Source of the DNA: Methanocaldococcus lauensis
Lineage (GTDB): Archaea; AGJL01; Methanococci; Methanococcales; Methanocaldococcaceae
Direction of reading: 5' to 3'
Length of the DNA: 64,000 bases
Assembly (NCBI RefSeq): GCF_902827225.1
Contig: NZ_LR792632.1
Coordinates: 1 to 64,000 of the forward strand
Under the pieces are notes generated by a model. That model made no database searches and had not been told where the DNA came from. It was given only the letters and a program-made list of their open reading frames with translations. Made by a program: the position numbers and the translations under genes. Of this stretch, positions 56,627 to 64,000 are shown piece after piece (positions within the stretch are counted from its first letter, which is position 1; each line of letters begins with the position of its first letter).

Positions 56627-57265
56627 TTGAAAATTAAAGAGGAGATTTTAAAAAAAATTCCAGAAAATATATTAAATATAGAAGCATTGAATAGATTAAA
56701 GGAGATTAAAAAAGTAAAGATTATAGATGTCTTAGGAAAGGGACATAGGGGGGTTGTATTAAAAGGAATATACAATAATAAAGAGGTGGCTATAAAAATT
56801 CCAAGAAAGGATAGTCCAAAAAATACTATAGAAAATGAGGCAATGATTTTAAATATGCTAAAAAAATATAATATTGCACCAAAAGTTTATGACTATGGTG
56901 AAGATTATTTAATTATGGAATTTATAGATGGGGAGGAGTTAAAATCTGCAGTAGATAAGTTAGAAAAAAATAAATTATTGAAGGTCGTTGAAGATATATT
57001 AAGGATTACTTTAAAACTTGACAACCTTGGAATAGAGCATAAAGAAATTCAAGGGGGAAGACATTTTTTAATAACCAATGAAAAAACTTACATTATTGAC
57101 TTTGATAAGGCAAAGATAAAAAAAACTACTAAAAACTTTACTGGGGCAATTGCATTATTATTTGGTGAAGGTAAAATATCAAAAACAATTAGGGAAAAGC
57201 TGAATATTGATAATGATGAAATAACTTTCATAAGAAAATTTGCAAAAACTTATAAAAAACTTTAA
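56627..57265 (+). CDS. Atypical Ser/Thr protein kinase (RIO/COG2112-like)
   Basis: 212 residues with a compact kinase fold: nucleotide loop LGKGHRGVVLKG near 39-50, VAIKIP with the ATP lysine, ENEAMILN helix C, hinge LIMEFIDGEEL, catalytic loop IEHKEIQGGRHFL and IIDFDKAKI in place of DFG. The catalytic position usually Asp in HRD is Glu here (HKE). Start uncertain: TTG at 56627 touches GGTGAT directly, so an ATT six bases later, at better spacing, is an alternative. Overlaps the archaetidylserine synthase gene's end. Confidence 0.8.
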   Translation: MKIKEEILKKIPENILNIEALNRLKEIKKVKIIDVLGKGHRGVVLKGIYNNKEVAIKIPRKDSPKNTIENEAMILNMLKKYNIAPKVYDYGEDYLIMEFIDGEELKSAVDKLEKNKLLKVVEDILRITLKLDNLGIEHKEIQGGRHFLITNEKTYIIDFDKAKIKKTTKNFTGAIALLFGEGKISKTIREKLNIDNDEITFIRKFAKTYKKL

Positions 57266-57294
57266 AGATAATAAAATTATTAAGGTGATGTCAT

Positions 57295-58062
57295 ATGGTT
57301 AAGATTATTACAAGAGTTATAAAAGAGATTGAACCTCTAAAAAATGCTCTATTAATTGAAGGATTACCTGGAATTGGACACGTTGGTAGATTAGCGGCTG
57401 AGCATTTAGTTCATGAATTTAATGGAGAATTATTTTTAGAGTTATTCTGTTATGATTTCCCTCCACAAGTTTTAGTTAAGGATGATGGGACAATTGAGTA
57501 TATGAGTGCTAAATTCTATGCCATAAGAGAGCCAAAGCCAATGATAGTTGTTTTAGGTAATACTCAGGCATTATCTCCTATAGGACAGTATCATTTAGCA
57601 GAAGAAATCGTAAAAATTGGAATAAAGTATGGGGCAAATTTCGTTTATACATTAGGTGGTTTTGGTGTTGGAAAGTTATGTGAAGAAATTAAGGTTTATG
57701 GAGCCACAACATCAAAAGAACTTGCTGAAAAACTTAAAGAGCATGGAATTTTATTCAGAACAGATGGAGGGGGGATTGTTGGAGCTGCAGGTTTAATGCT
57801 AATGTTTGCAGATTTAAATGGAATTCCAGGAATTTGCTTAATGGGAGAAACTCCTGGTTATTTAATTGATCCAAATGCGGCAAAGGCTGTTTTAGAAAAA
57901 TTTTGCAAACTTGAAAATATAGAAGTTGATATGACAGAGTTAGAGAAGAGGGCTAAGGGTATGGAGCAGTTTATTGAAAAGATTAAGAAGTTTGAAGAAG
58001 AGATGTTAAAGGCAGCTCAAGCAAAACCACCAAGTGATGAAGATTTAAGATACATTGGATAA
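57295..58062 (+). CDS. PAC2 family protein (proteasome assembly chaperone-like)
   Basis: 255 residues. ALLIEGLPGIGHVGRLAAEHLV near residues 18-39, VVLGNTQALSPIGQYHLAEEIV and YTLGGFGVGKL match the PAC2 fold of archaeal PbaA/PbaB-like proteins related to eukaryotic PAC1-PAC2. The C-terminus ends DLRYIG, where Tyr is third from last rather than second, so the proteasome-docking HbYX motif is not exact. GGTGATGTCAT precedes the ATG. Confidence 0.88.
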   Translation: MVKIITRVIKEIEPLKNALLIEGLPGIGHVGRLAAEHLVHEFNGELFLELFCYDFPPQVLVKDDGTIEYMSAKFYAIREPKPMIVVLGNTQALSPIGQYHLAEEIVKIGIKYGANFVYTLGGFGVGKLCEEIKVYGATTSKELAEKLKEHGILFRTDGGGIVGAAGLMLMFADLNGIPGICLMGETPGYLIDPNAAKAVLEKFCKLENIEVDMTELEKRAKGMEQFIEKIKKFEEEMLKAAQAKPPSDEDLRYIG

Positions 58063-58101
58063 AATAAAAATTAAAAAATTATTTTTTTTGTATTTTTAGA
58101 T

Positions 58102-59322
58102 TTAGAATGTATTTACTTTGCCTTCAACTATCATTTTTTGAACTTCCATAATATTATCTAACCACTTATTTGCAATTTCTTTTGCTTTTGGTTCTATTTC
58201 TTTTATATCATAGCCATTTTCTGTAATTATCTCAATATCTAATGCCTTTGGTTCATTTATTGGCTTACCAATTTGACTCAATATTCTTACATAACACTCC
58301 TTAACTCCTTCTAATTTTGCTATATCATTTGCTATTAAGTTAGCTAAGATATTATAAATCTTTCCAACATGATTTACTGGGTTTTTACCGCTCGCCGCTT
58401 CCATACTCATAGGTCTAAATGGTGTTATTAATCCATTAACCCTATTCCCTCTACCAACAGAACCATCATCTCCCATTTCTGAAGAAGTTCCTGTAACAGT
58501 TAAATAGACACTTCCTCTTTCGTAATCATCTGCAGTATTTATATTTACTTCTACTTCATATCCATTTGCTATTTTTTTAGCCAAATCTTCAACTTTTTCT
58601 TTTACTTTTCTAATAACTTCTTTATACTCTTCAATATTTTTAACATACTTATCAACAACAGCCATAGCAATAGTTAAAGTTATCTTATTCCCTTCTCTTA
58701 AACCCATAACTTTTATATCCTCTCCTACTGCTGGAATTTCTTTTTTTAATTCATCACTATTTAAAAATCTTTCAGTTTCTAAAACTAATTTTTCAGTAGT
58801 TGATAATGGAGCGTAGCCAACACCAAATGATGTATCATTTGCCAAAGGAACTTTATTTTTTTGCCTTTCAAAAACATCTATTAAATCCATACTACCCTGT
58901 CCAATTCTACAGTCAATAATTACATCTTTATCAATATCAATATTTCTTAGAACCTTTTTTAAGTATTCTTTGGCGGCTTTAACTGCTGTAGTTCCAACAG
59001 GCAATTTAATAATTTCATTCTTTTCTCTATCATAGATTTCCATTGTGGCTCTACCAGATAATAAAATATATATTGGACTTACAAGTTCTCCTCCACCAAA
59101 CTTTGGATAAGCATGCCCACCAACAAGTTCTACTTGATCAGTATTGTGATGCAAAATAGTTCCAAATTTTTCAATATACATTTTACACAATGCCCTACTA
59201 ACGCTTTCTGCTATACCGTCACAAATTGAATCCGGATGTCCCAACCCTTTTCTTTCAACGATCTCAACTTCTCTTTCTTCTATTGGCTCAATATCTAATT
59301 TTTTTACAATTATGTTTCTCAT
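58102..59322 (-). CDS. metK: S-adenosylmethionine synthetase, archaeal type
   Basis: 406 residues of the archaeal MAT type, distant from the bacterial enzyme. [19 protein letters not shown] near residues 25-43, [15 protein letters not shown] near 134 and the C-terminal [15 protein letters not shown] with [20 protein letters not shown] are diagnostic. It supplies SAM to the many methyltransferases and radical SAM enzymes in the window. GGTGATACATA precedes the ATG. Confidence 0.96.
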   Translation of the reverse strand: MRNIIVKKLDIEPIEEREVEIVERKGLGHPDSICDGIAESVSRALCKMYIEKFGTILHHNTDQVELVGGHAYPKFGGGELVSPIYILLSGRATMEIYDREKNEIIKLPVGTTAVKAAKEYLKKVLRNIDIDKDVIIDCRIGQGSMDLIDVFERQKNKVPLANDTSFGVGYAPLSTTEKLVLETERFLNSDELKKEIPAVGEDIKVMGLREGNKITLTIAMAVVDKYVKNIEEYKEVIRKVKEKVEDLAKKIANGYEVEVNINTADDYERGSVYLTVTGTSSEMGDDGSVGRGNRVNGLITPFRPMSMEAASGKNPVNHVGKIYNILANLIANDIAKLEGVKECYVRILSQIGKPINEPKALDIEIITENGYDIKEIEPKAKEIANKWLDNIMEVQKMIVEGKVNTF

Positions 59323-59405
59323 TATGTATCACCTTAAACAATAGATAAAAAAGATAAGATTAAATTTTTATATTTAAAGTTAATCCTCATAATTATTACA
59401 ATTAT

Positions 59406-60101
59406 TTATAGCCTTTTTATCATTCTTAGCCATTCTTTAACCACTTCTTTTTCTTCAAATCCTAATTTTTTGTAAAATTCTCTTGCATTTTTATTTTCTA
59501 CTCCAACCCATAGTTCAACTAAATCTTTTCCTCTTTTTTTAGCATAATCTATTGCCTTGTTCATTAACAATTTACCTATTCCTCTACCCCTATAATCTGG
59601 ATCTACAAATATCTCGTGGATTTCAGCAACATCTCTTTTCTCTATATTACTAATCCAATTACAATCACAACCTATAAATCCAACTGGTTTATTGTTAATT
59701 TCACAGACAAAAAATCCATCCTTATCTCTTTTCATTAACCACTTAAAATACCACTTAGCCCATCTTCTTGTCTTGTAATAGTATTTATCAAAACCTCTAT
59801 ATGCTTTAAAATATAAATTTAAAAAACTATCTAAGTCATCCTTAGTTACATTTCTTATTACAAGTTTTTCATCTTTATCCTTTTTTGTTAAATCATAAAT
59901 TTTTATACTGGCATCTAAACATCTGAAAAAATCATCTAAAATTGACTTTAAAGAACCGATAGAATGGGTTTTAACATATAATATTGGCTCTTTTTCACAT
60001 TGTAATTTAATCGTAATATCATCTTTAATATAGTTATCAACCTCTAAACTTTTACAAACTTCTTTTGGAATGTCTAATTTAAGTTTTAAATTGACCCTCA
60101 T
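59406..60101 (-). CDS. GNAT family N-acetyltransferase
   Basis: 231 residues. The C-terminal 145 residues form a GNAT domain: LVIRNVTKDDLDSF, VGFIGCDCNWI, and the acetyl-CoA motif VDPDYRGRGIGKLL near 166-179, with ARNFYKKLGFEE-like NAREFYKKLGF. The N-terminal 80 residues are a separate beta-rich domain (VNLKLKLDIPKEV) seen in some archaeal acetyltransferases. Substrate unknown; protein N-termini or amines are possible. Confidence 0.88.
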   Translation of the reverse strand: MRVNLKLKLDIPKEVCKSLEVDNYIKDDITIKLQCEKEPILYVKTHSIGSLKSILDDFFRCLDASIKIYDLTKKDKDEKLVIRNVTKDDLDSFLNLYFKAYRGFDKYYYKTRRWAKWYFKWLMKRDKDGFFVCEINNKPVGFIGCDCNWISNIEKRDVAEIHEIFVDPDYRGRGIGKLLMNKAIDYAKKRGKDLVELWVGVENKNAREFYKKLGFEEKEVVKEWLRMIKRL

Positions 60102-60172
60102 AATCTCACAAAGAATTAAAAAAGTTAATTTATTGATTTAATTCTATAAATATATTGTTCAAAAATAAAAAA

Positions 60173-60248
60173 TGGTGCGCCGGCCGGGATTTGAACCCGG
60201 GTTGCTGGCTTGGAAGGCCAGAGTGATACCAGGCTACACCACCGGCGC
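60173..60248 (-). tRNA. tRNA-Gly (anticodon UCC)
   Basis: Cloverleaf readable on the minus strand: acceptor GCGCCGG with CCGGCGC, anticodon stem CTGGC/GCCAG with loop CTTCCAA (anticodon TCC), T arm CCGGG-TTCAAAT-CCCGG. CCA is encoded at 60173-60175. It is the second of two tRNA-Gly genes 25 bases apart. Confidence 0.96.
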
Positions 60249-60273
60249 TTATTTAACAGATACTCAAATTCAG

Positions 60274-60349
60274 TGGTGCGGCCTCCGGGATTTGAACCCG
60301 GGGTCCGGGCGTGGCAGGCCCGTGTGTTACCAGGCTACACCAAGGCCGC
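60274..60349 (-). tRNA. tRNA-Gly (anticodon GCC)
   Basis: Acceptor GCGGCCT with AGGCCGC, anticodon stem CGGGC/GCCCG with loop CTGCCAC (anticodon GCC), T arm CCGGG-TTCAAAT-CCCGG. CCA is encoded at 60274-60276. First of the tandem pair, transcribed from a TATA box at about 60388-60402. Confidence 0.96.
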
Positions 60350-60653
60350 TCATTTGAGCGGTTGTAAGCAAGAATAACATACTCAAAACTTATATATATA
60401 ATTTTCGGTCATAAGATTGAAATATATAAAAGTTTTTAAAAATGTAATGTAATATTAAAATATTTTTAGTCGTTTATTAGCATAATAGACTATAATAGTG
60501 TCCTAAAACATCTTATAAAACTTATTTAATTTTCTTAAATTTAGTAACACTTATACACATAAAAATAATTTTTTATACTTTGATTTGTTTTATTAATATC
60601 ATTGAGAGATTACTATTCATTGGTGAGATTCAAAATTATTACTGGTGATGATT
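60350..60653. other. Intergenic region between tRNA-Gly pair and dnaG
   Basis: About 300 bp without a gene. It holds the promoter of the tRNA pair (TATATATATA at 60391-60400, minus strand) and a TATA-like TTTTATACTT at 60571-60580 that could serve dnaG. No open frame of note, no hairpin beyond short A+T ones, and no repeat was seen. Confidence 0.6.
60388..60402 (-). promoter_or_regulatory. TATA box of the tRNA-Gly pair
   Basis: On the minus strand it reads ATTATATATATAAGT, about 40 bases before the 5' end of tRNA-Gly(GCC), suitable for a short leader removed by RNase P. Confidence 0.55.
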
Positions 60654-61895
60654 ATGAATAATTTGGGGACTACTAAGTATATAATTCATGCTGAACTTAT
60701 TGCTGATGGTTATGTTGAGAAACATGACGTTATTGGAGCAATATTTGGACAAACAGAGGGACTTTTAGGAGATGAATTAGATTTAAAAGAATTACAAAAG
60801 TCTGGGAGAATAGGTAGGATTGATGTAGAATTAACTAATATAAACGGAAAGTCTATTGCTAAAATTACTGTTCCTTCAAGTTTAGATAGAATAGAAACTT
60901 CTATACTGGCGGCTACCTTGGAGACAATAGATAGGGTAGGGCCATGTGTAGCTACTGTTAAAGTAGTAGATATTGAAGATATTAGAAAGAAAAAGAGAGA
61001 ATATATTATTGAAAGAGCTAAGGAAATATTAAAGCAGTTAATGAGTAATATAGATATAAATACAATAATTGAGGAGGTTAAAGAAAGCGTAAGAATGGGA
61101 GAAATTATTGAATATGGTCCTGAAAAACTACCTGCTGGACCAGCAGTTGATATATCTGACGATATTATTGTAGTTGAAGGAAGGGCGGATGTTTTAAATT
61201 TATTAAGATGTGGTTTTAAAAATGTCATAGCAGTTGAGGGAACTTCAGTTCCTAAAACCATAATAGAGCTTAGTAAAAAAAAGATAGTAACCATCTTTAC
61301 AGATGGAGATAGAGGGGGAGAACTTATTTTAAAAGAATTACTACAAGTTTGTGATGTTGATTTTATAGCAAGAGCTCCTCCTGGAAAAGAAGTTGAAGAA
61401 CTTTCTAAAAAGGAGATAATAAAATGTTTAAGAAGTAAAATTCCAGTAGAACATTTTTTAACCCAACAATTATGTAGTGAGAAAAATAGGGATAAACTTG
61501 AATATGAAAAATTTTTATATGTTGCTGAAAATAATAACAATAATACCAATGTTGATATTATTTCAACAGTAAAAACAGATTCTGATATAGAAAAATATCC
61601 ACAAACATTAAAACATATAAAATATAAAAAATATTATGAGAAATTTGTTAATTTAAAATATTCTGAAGTTTTAGTAATTTATAATGGTGAAGAAAAAGTT
61701 GTAAATCTTAATGAATTGATATCTAATATATCTCACTATGACCTATTTGATGCCATTATAATTAAAGGAACTGTAAATCAAAAGTTAGTAGATATTTTAT
61801 ATGAAAAAACTAACTTAATTTTTTGTAATGATGCCAAAATAATAAAAAAGCCAGCAAACTTGAGAATTATCTCTTTTGGTGATTTAAATGCATAA
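60654..61895 (+). CDS. dnaG: DnaG-like primase (exosome-associated)
   Basis: 413 residues. A Toprim domain lies at about 170-250 with [13 protein letters not shown] (Glu) and [10 protein letters not shown] (Asp-x-Asp). It lacks the bacterial zinc-binding and helicase-binding parts. In archaea the protein is bound to the RNA exosome as well as having primase activity in vitro. An N-terminal DnaG-specific stretch ([21 protein letters not shown]) is typical. ATG 60654 follows GGTGATGATT. Overlaps the next gene by eight bases. Confidence 0.94.
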   Translation: MNNLGTTKYIIHAELIADGYVEKHDVIGAIFGQTEGLLGDELDLKELQKSGRIGRIDVELTNINGKSIAKITVPSSLDRIETSILAATLETIDRVGPCVATVKVVDIEDIRKKKREYIIERAKEILKQLMSNIDINTIIEEVKESVRMGEIIEYGPEKLPAGPAVDISDDIIVVEGRADVLNLLRCGFKNVIAVEGTSVPKTIIELSKKKIVTIFTDGDRGGELILKELLQVCDVDFIARAPPGKEVEELSKKEIIKCLRSKIPVEHFLTQQLCSEKNRDKLEYEKFLYVAENNNNNTNVDIISTVKTDSDIEKYPQTLKHIKYKKYYEKFVNLKYSEVLVIYNGEEKVVNLNELISNISHYDLFDAIIIKGTVNQKLVDILYEKTNLIFCNDAKIIKKPANLRIISFGDLNA

Positions 61896-62202
61896 AGATG
61901 AACTTATTCAGTTACATCAACTACTTGTTTATTTAAGAAAATACATTGAAAAAAAATATAACTGTAGTAATGATGAATTTAAAGAGTATGATGACTTAAA
62001 TATTTATCCCCATCACATTCATAGGACTAAAGCAGAGCATATATATGCGATATTTTTACTCTCTACAATAATCGCAAAAATATTATCAAATAATGGGAAA
62101 ATTCCAAGAAGTGTTTCAAACTTGCTTAGAATAAGTGGAGAAGAAGTAAAAAAAGAAATCCAGAGAAAAAGATTAAAAATAAAAAATAAATTTAAAAAGT
62201 AA
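61888..62202 (+). CDS. UPF0058 family protein
   Basis: 104 residues, all-helical, starting [21 protein letters not shown]. The [19 protein letters not shown] segment near 48-66 is the conserved core of the family called UPF0058. No function is known. It overlaps dnaG by eight bases and ends 11 bases before hisG, so it lies in a dnaG-UPF0058-hisG run that is likely co-transcribed. Confidence 0.85.
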   Translation: MHKDELIQLHQLLVYLRKYIEKKYNCSNDEFKEYDDLNIYPHHIHRTKAEHIYAIFLLSTIIAKILSNNGKIPRSVSNLLRISGEEVKKEIQRKRLKIKNKFKK

Positions 62203-62213
62203 AATGGGATAGA

Positions 62214-63080
62214 ATGATAATGTTTGCTTTACCAAATAAGGGAAGGATTTCAGAACCAGTTATGAAGGTCTTAGAAAAGGCAGGTTTAAAAATTACTGTC
62301 CAAGGTAGAAGTTTATTTGCAAATACAGTAGATGAGGATATTAAGGTAATGTTTGCAAGAGCAAGAGATATTCCAGAATTTGTAGCTGATGGTGTTGCTG
62401 ATATAGGAGTTACAGGATATGACTTAGTCTTAGAGAGAAATGTAGAGGATAAAGTTGAGTTTTTATTAGATTTTGGTTTTGGATTTGCAAAATTAGTTTT
62501 AGCCGCTCCAGAAGACTCAAATATTAATAGTGTTGATGATATAAAGGATGGTATGAGAGTGGCAACAGAATTTCCAAATTTAACAAGAAAATTTTTTGAA
62601 AAATTAAATAAAAAAGTTGAAATTATTGAACTTAGCGGAGCCACAGAGATAGCCCCATTTATAGGAGTAGCGGATATAATAAGTGATTTAACATCTACAG
62701 GAACCACGTTAAAGTTAAATAGATTAAAGGTTATTGAAGAAATTGTATCATCAACTACAAGGTTAATAGCAAATAAAAATAGTCTAAAAGATAAAGAAAA
62801 GAGAGATAAAATAAATAAAATTGTATTAGCGATAAAAAGTGCATTATTTGCAGAGACTAAGAGATTAATTATGATGAACGCTCCTAAGGATAAAGTTGAA
62901 GAAATAAAAAAGTTAATTCCTGGAATGAGTGGCCCTACTGTTGCAAAAGTTTTATCTGACGATAATATGGTGGCTATTCACGCAGTTGTTAATGAAGATG
63001 AAATATTTAATTTAGTTCCTAAACTTAACGCCTTAGGAGCAAGAGATATATTAATAGTGCCAATTGAAAGAATTTTATAA
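62214..63080 (+). CDS. hisG: ATP phosphoribosyltransferase, long form
   Basis: First enzyme of histidine synthesis, 288 residues, the long HisG with a C-terminal ACT-like regulatory domain from about residue 215 ([20 protein letters not shown]). The catalytic part has [11 protein letters not shown] near residues 4-14, [10 protein letters not shown] and DLTSTGTTL phosphate-binding segment. The long form works without HisZ and is inhibited by histidine. ATG 62214 follows GGGATAGA. Confidence 0.95.
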   Translation: MIMFALPNKGRISEPVMKVLEKAGLKITVQGRSLFANTVDEDIKVMFARARDIPEFVADGVADIGVTGYDLVLERNVEDKVEFLLDFGFGFAKLVLAAPEDSNINSVDDIKDGMRVATEFPNLTRKFFEKLNKKVEIIELSGATEIAPFIGVADIISDLTSTGTTLKLNRLKVIEEIVSSTTRLIANKNSLKDKEKRDKINKIVLAIKSALFAETKRLIMMNAPKDKVEEIKKLIPGMSGPTVAKVLSDDNMVAIHAVVNEDEIFNLVPKLNALGARDILIVPIERIL

Positions 63081-63090
63081 ATCCAAAAGT

Positions 63091-63098
63091 TTTATATA
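63091..63098 (+). promoter_or_regulatory. Probable TATA box of rpl7ae
   Basis: TTTATATA lies about 28 bases before 63121; transcription would then begin almost exactly at the base of the leader hairpin. Confidence 0.5.
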
Positions 63099-63121
63099 CT
63101 AAAAATAATTAAGTTGTTATA

Positions 63122-63162
63122 CCTTCTTCACCAATGACTGAAAAATAAAAAGATGAAGGAGG
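63122..63162 (+). promoter_or_regulatory. Leader hairpin covering the rpl7ae ribosome-binding site
   Basis: CCTTCTTCA (63122-63130) pairs over all nine positions (one G-U) with TGAAGGAGG (63154-63162), which includes the GGAGG ribosome-binding site of rpl7ae. The loop contains CTGA (63138-63141) and GATGA (63152-63156), the motifs of box C/D kink-turns, which L7Ae binds. Autoregulation of L7Ae through a kink-turn in its own leader is known in archaea; that it happens here is inference. Confidence 0.55.
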
Positions 63163-63170
63163 TCGAAAAT

Positions 63171-63524
63171 ATGGCAGTTTATGTAAAGTTTAAAGTTCCA
63201 GAAGAAATTCAAAAAGAATTATTAGACGCTGTAGCAAAAGCTCAAAAAATCAAAAAAGGAGCAAATGAAGTAACAAAAGCAGTAGAGAGAGGAATTGCAA
63301 AATTAGTTATAATCGCTGAAGATGTTAAACCAGAAGAAGTTGTTGCTCATTTACCATACTTATGTGAAGAAAAAGGAATTCCTTATGCTTATGTGGCATC
63401 AAAACAAGATTTAGGTAAAGCTGCTGGATTGGAAGTTGCAGCTTCGTCAGTGGCTATTATCAACGAAGGAGATCCAGAAGAATTTAAAGCGCTAATTGAA
63501 AAAATAAATGCTTTAAAACAATAA
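63171..63524 (+). CDS. rpl7ae: Ribosomal protein L7Ae / kink-turn RNA-binding protein
   Basis: 117 residues, a part of the 50S subunit and of box C/D and H/ACA RNPs and RNase P. It starts [26 protein letters not shown] near residues 32-44 is the RNA-binding segment, and [25 protein letters not shown] and [16 protein letters not shown] complete the family pattern. ATG 63171 follows GGAGGTCGAAAAT; an ATG at 63153 lies inside the hairpin and is not used. rps28e follows downstream. Confidence 0.96.
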   Translation: MAVYVKFKVPEEIQKELLDAVAKAQKIKKGANEVTKAVERGIAKLVIIAEDVKPEEVVAHLPYLCEEKGIPYAYVASKQDLGKAAGLEVAASSVAIINEGDPEEFKALIEKINALKQ

Positions 63525-63655
63525 AAACACGATGATATAAAGTTAAAAAATAAAAAGTATGAATTATCACTTTTTTTATAGATTTTTTATATTAAACCTT
63601 TAAATTTTCTTTTAAGATATAAATATACTAACATTTTTATTATTAGGTGATGAGG

Positions 63656-63883
63656 ATGGAAGACGAATTTGTATATAAAGAGGCAGTAGCAGCTGAAGTT
63701 ATTGAAGTAATTGGTAGAACAGGAGTTACTGGAGGGATTATCCAAGTTAGATGTAAAATTTTAGGGGGCAAAGACGCTGGTAGAGTTTTAGTTAGAAACG
63801 TTAAAGGGCCAGTAAAAGTTGGAGATATAATTATGTTAAGAGAAACAGAAAGAGAAGCAAGACCCTTAGACAGAAAAAGATAA
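63656..63883 (+). CDS. rps28e: 30S ribosomal protein S28e
   Basis: 75 residues of OB fold: [26 protein letters not shown] and the invariant C-terminal [15 protein letters not shown] end. ATG 63656 follows GGTGATGAGG. Preceded by about 130 A+T-rich bases after rpl7ae and followed at 33 bases by rpl24e. Confidence 0.97.
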   Translation: MEDEFVYKEAVAAEVIEVIGRTGVTGGIIQVRCKILGGKDAGRVLVRNVKGPVKVGDIIMLRETEREARPLDRKR

Positions 63884-63916
63884 AACATTAAAAAATTAAT
63901 TTTAAGGTGAAGAACT

Positions 63917-64000
63917 ATGCCAGAGTGGAGAGTTTGCAGTTTCTGTGGATATGAAATTGAGCCTGGAAAAGGAAAAATGGTTGTAGAGAAAGATGGAACA
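63917..64000 (+). CDS. rpl24e: 50S ribosomal protein L24e, N-terminal part (cut by window edge)
   Basis: First 28 residues only: [18 protein letters not shown] gives the first CxxC of its zinc ribbon and the EPGKGKM stretch of eL24. AAGGTGAAGAACT precedes the ATG. The second cysteine pair lies outside the window. Confidence 0.93.
   Translation, partial: MPEWRVCSFCGYEIEPGKGKMVVEKDGT

Noticed and set aside
60172..60357. 61-residue open frame across the tandem tRNA-Gly genes
   Set aside because: It lies antisense to two perfect tRNA genes and has no ribosome-binding site.
60710..61549. 279-residue open frame opposite dnaG
   Set aside because: Ser/Leu-rich antisense shadow of a well-identified gene.

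Overview
The window is chromosomal DNA from a hyperthermophilic, hydrogenotrophic methanogen of the Methanocaldococcus type. This rests on the very low G+C content, the GGTGAT-type Shine-Dalgarno boxes three to five bases before most starts, archaeal translation genes (aIF2-alpha, aIF5B, L10e, L7Ae, S28e, L24e, Nop10), F430 cofactor enzymes, the CODH/acetyl-CoA synthase subunits CdhD and CdhE, branched polyamine synthesis, a selenocysteine tRNA and an intein in PEP synthase like the one known from M. jannaschii. Species cannot be named from this alone. From memory, several blocks (purL-ndk-liv-hacB-bpsA; ppsA-rpl10e-minD-nikR; metK-dnaG-hisG-rpl7ae) keep M. jannaschii gene order.

Layout. 1-6.5 kb: start of infB, a house-cleaning NTPase, a Mur-ligase-like F430 synthetase candidate, aIF2-alpha with nop10, arfB, a Cys-rich methanogen protein, and tRNA-Sec. 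6.7-9.4 kb: cdhD-cdhE. 9.4-14.2 kb: aminotransferase, an archaemetzincin with atypical codon use, cfbB, a PhoU-like regulator and trmY. 14.2-15.6 kb: an ATPase gene killed by a 7-bp tandem duplication and by a G+C-rich, hairpin-rich insertion. 15.6-18.3 kb: purL and ndk. 18.36-19.08 kb: a dead IS6-type element. 19.2-24.1 kb: a complete branched-chain amino-acid ABC transporter whose binding protein seems to start at ATT. 24.2-28.6 kb: hacB, a PTPS-family gene, a compound palindromic repeat patch, bpsA, dphB and a Na+/H+ antiporter. 28.6-37.9 kb: NMN adenylyltransferase, intein-bearing ppsA, rpl10e, a glycosyltransferase, a MinD operon with two membrane-protein genes, an Ntn-like protein and nikR. 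37.9-45 kb: raSEA, cbiJ, hemB, an RraA-like protein, a VIT1-like membrane protein, an NADH oxidase, a SepF-like protein and a Fap7-type kinase. 45-52.7 kb: carbamoyltransferase, small regulators, a KaiC-like ATPase, a PRC-barrel protein, the NADP phosphatase/NAD kinase fusion, trpC, and a second SepF-like gene overlapping a small GTPase operon. 52.8-53.5 kb: an intact IS6-type element with a perfect target duplication. 53.7-64 kb: OB-fold and zinc-ribbon pair, PP-loop ATPase, archaetidylserine synthase, atypical kinase, PAC2 protein, metK, acetyltransferase, two tRNA-Gly genes, dnaG, hisG, and the rpl7ae-rps28e-rpl24e ribosomal cluster, which runs off the window.

Most of the window is core metabolism and information processing. 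The less ordinary signals are the two copies of one insertion sequence in different states of decay, the structured G+C-rich insert, the 210-bp palindromic repeat patch, the probable ATT start, a hairpin over the rpl7ae ribosome-binding site, two SepF-like proteins near a GTPase and a PRC-barrel protein, and a MinD operon of unknown purpose. No CRISPR array, prophage or clear defence system was seen. All family calls are from reading the sequence; no search was run.
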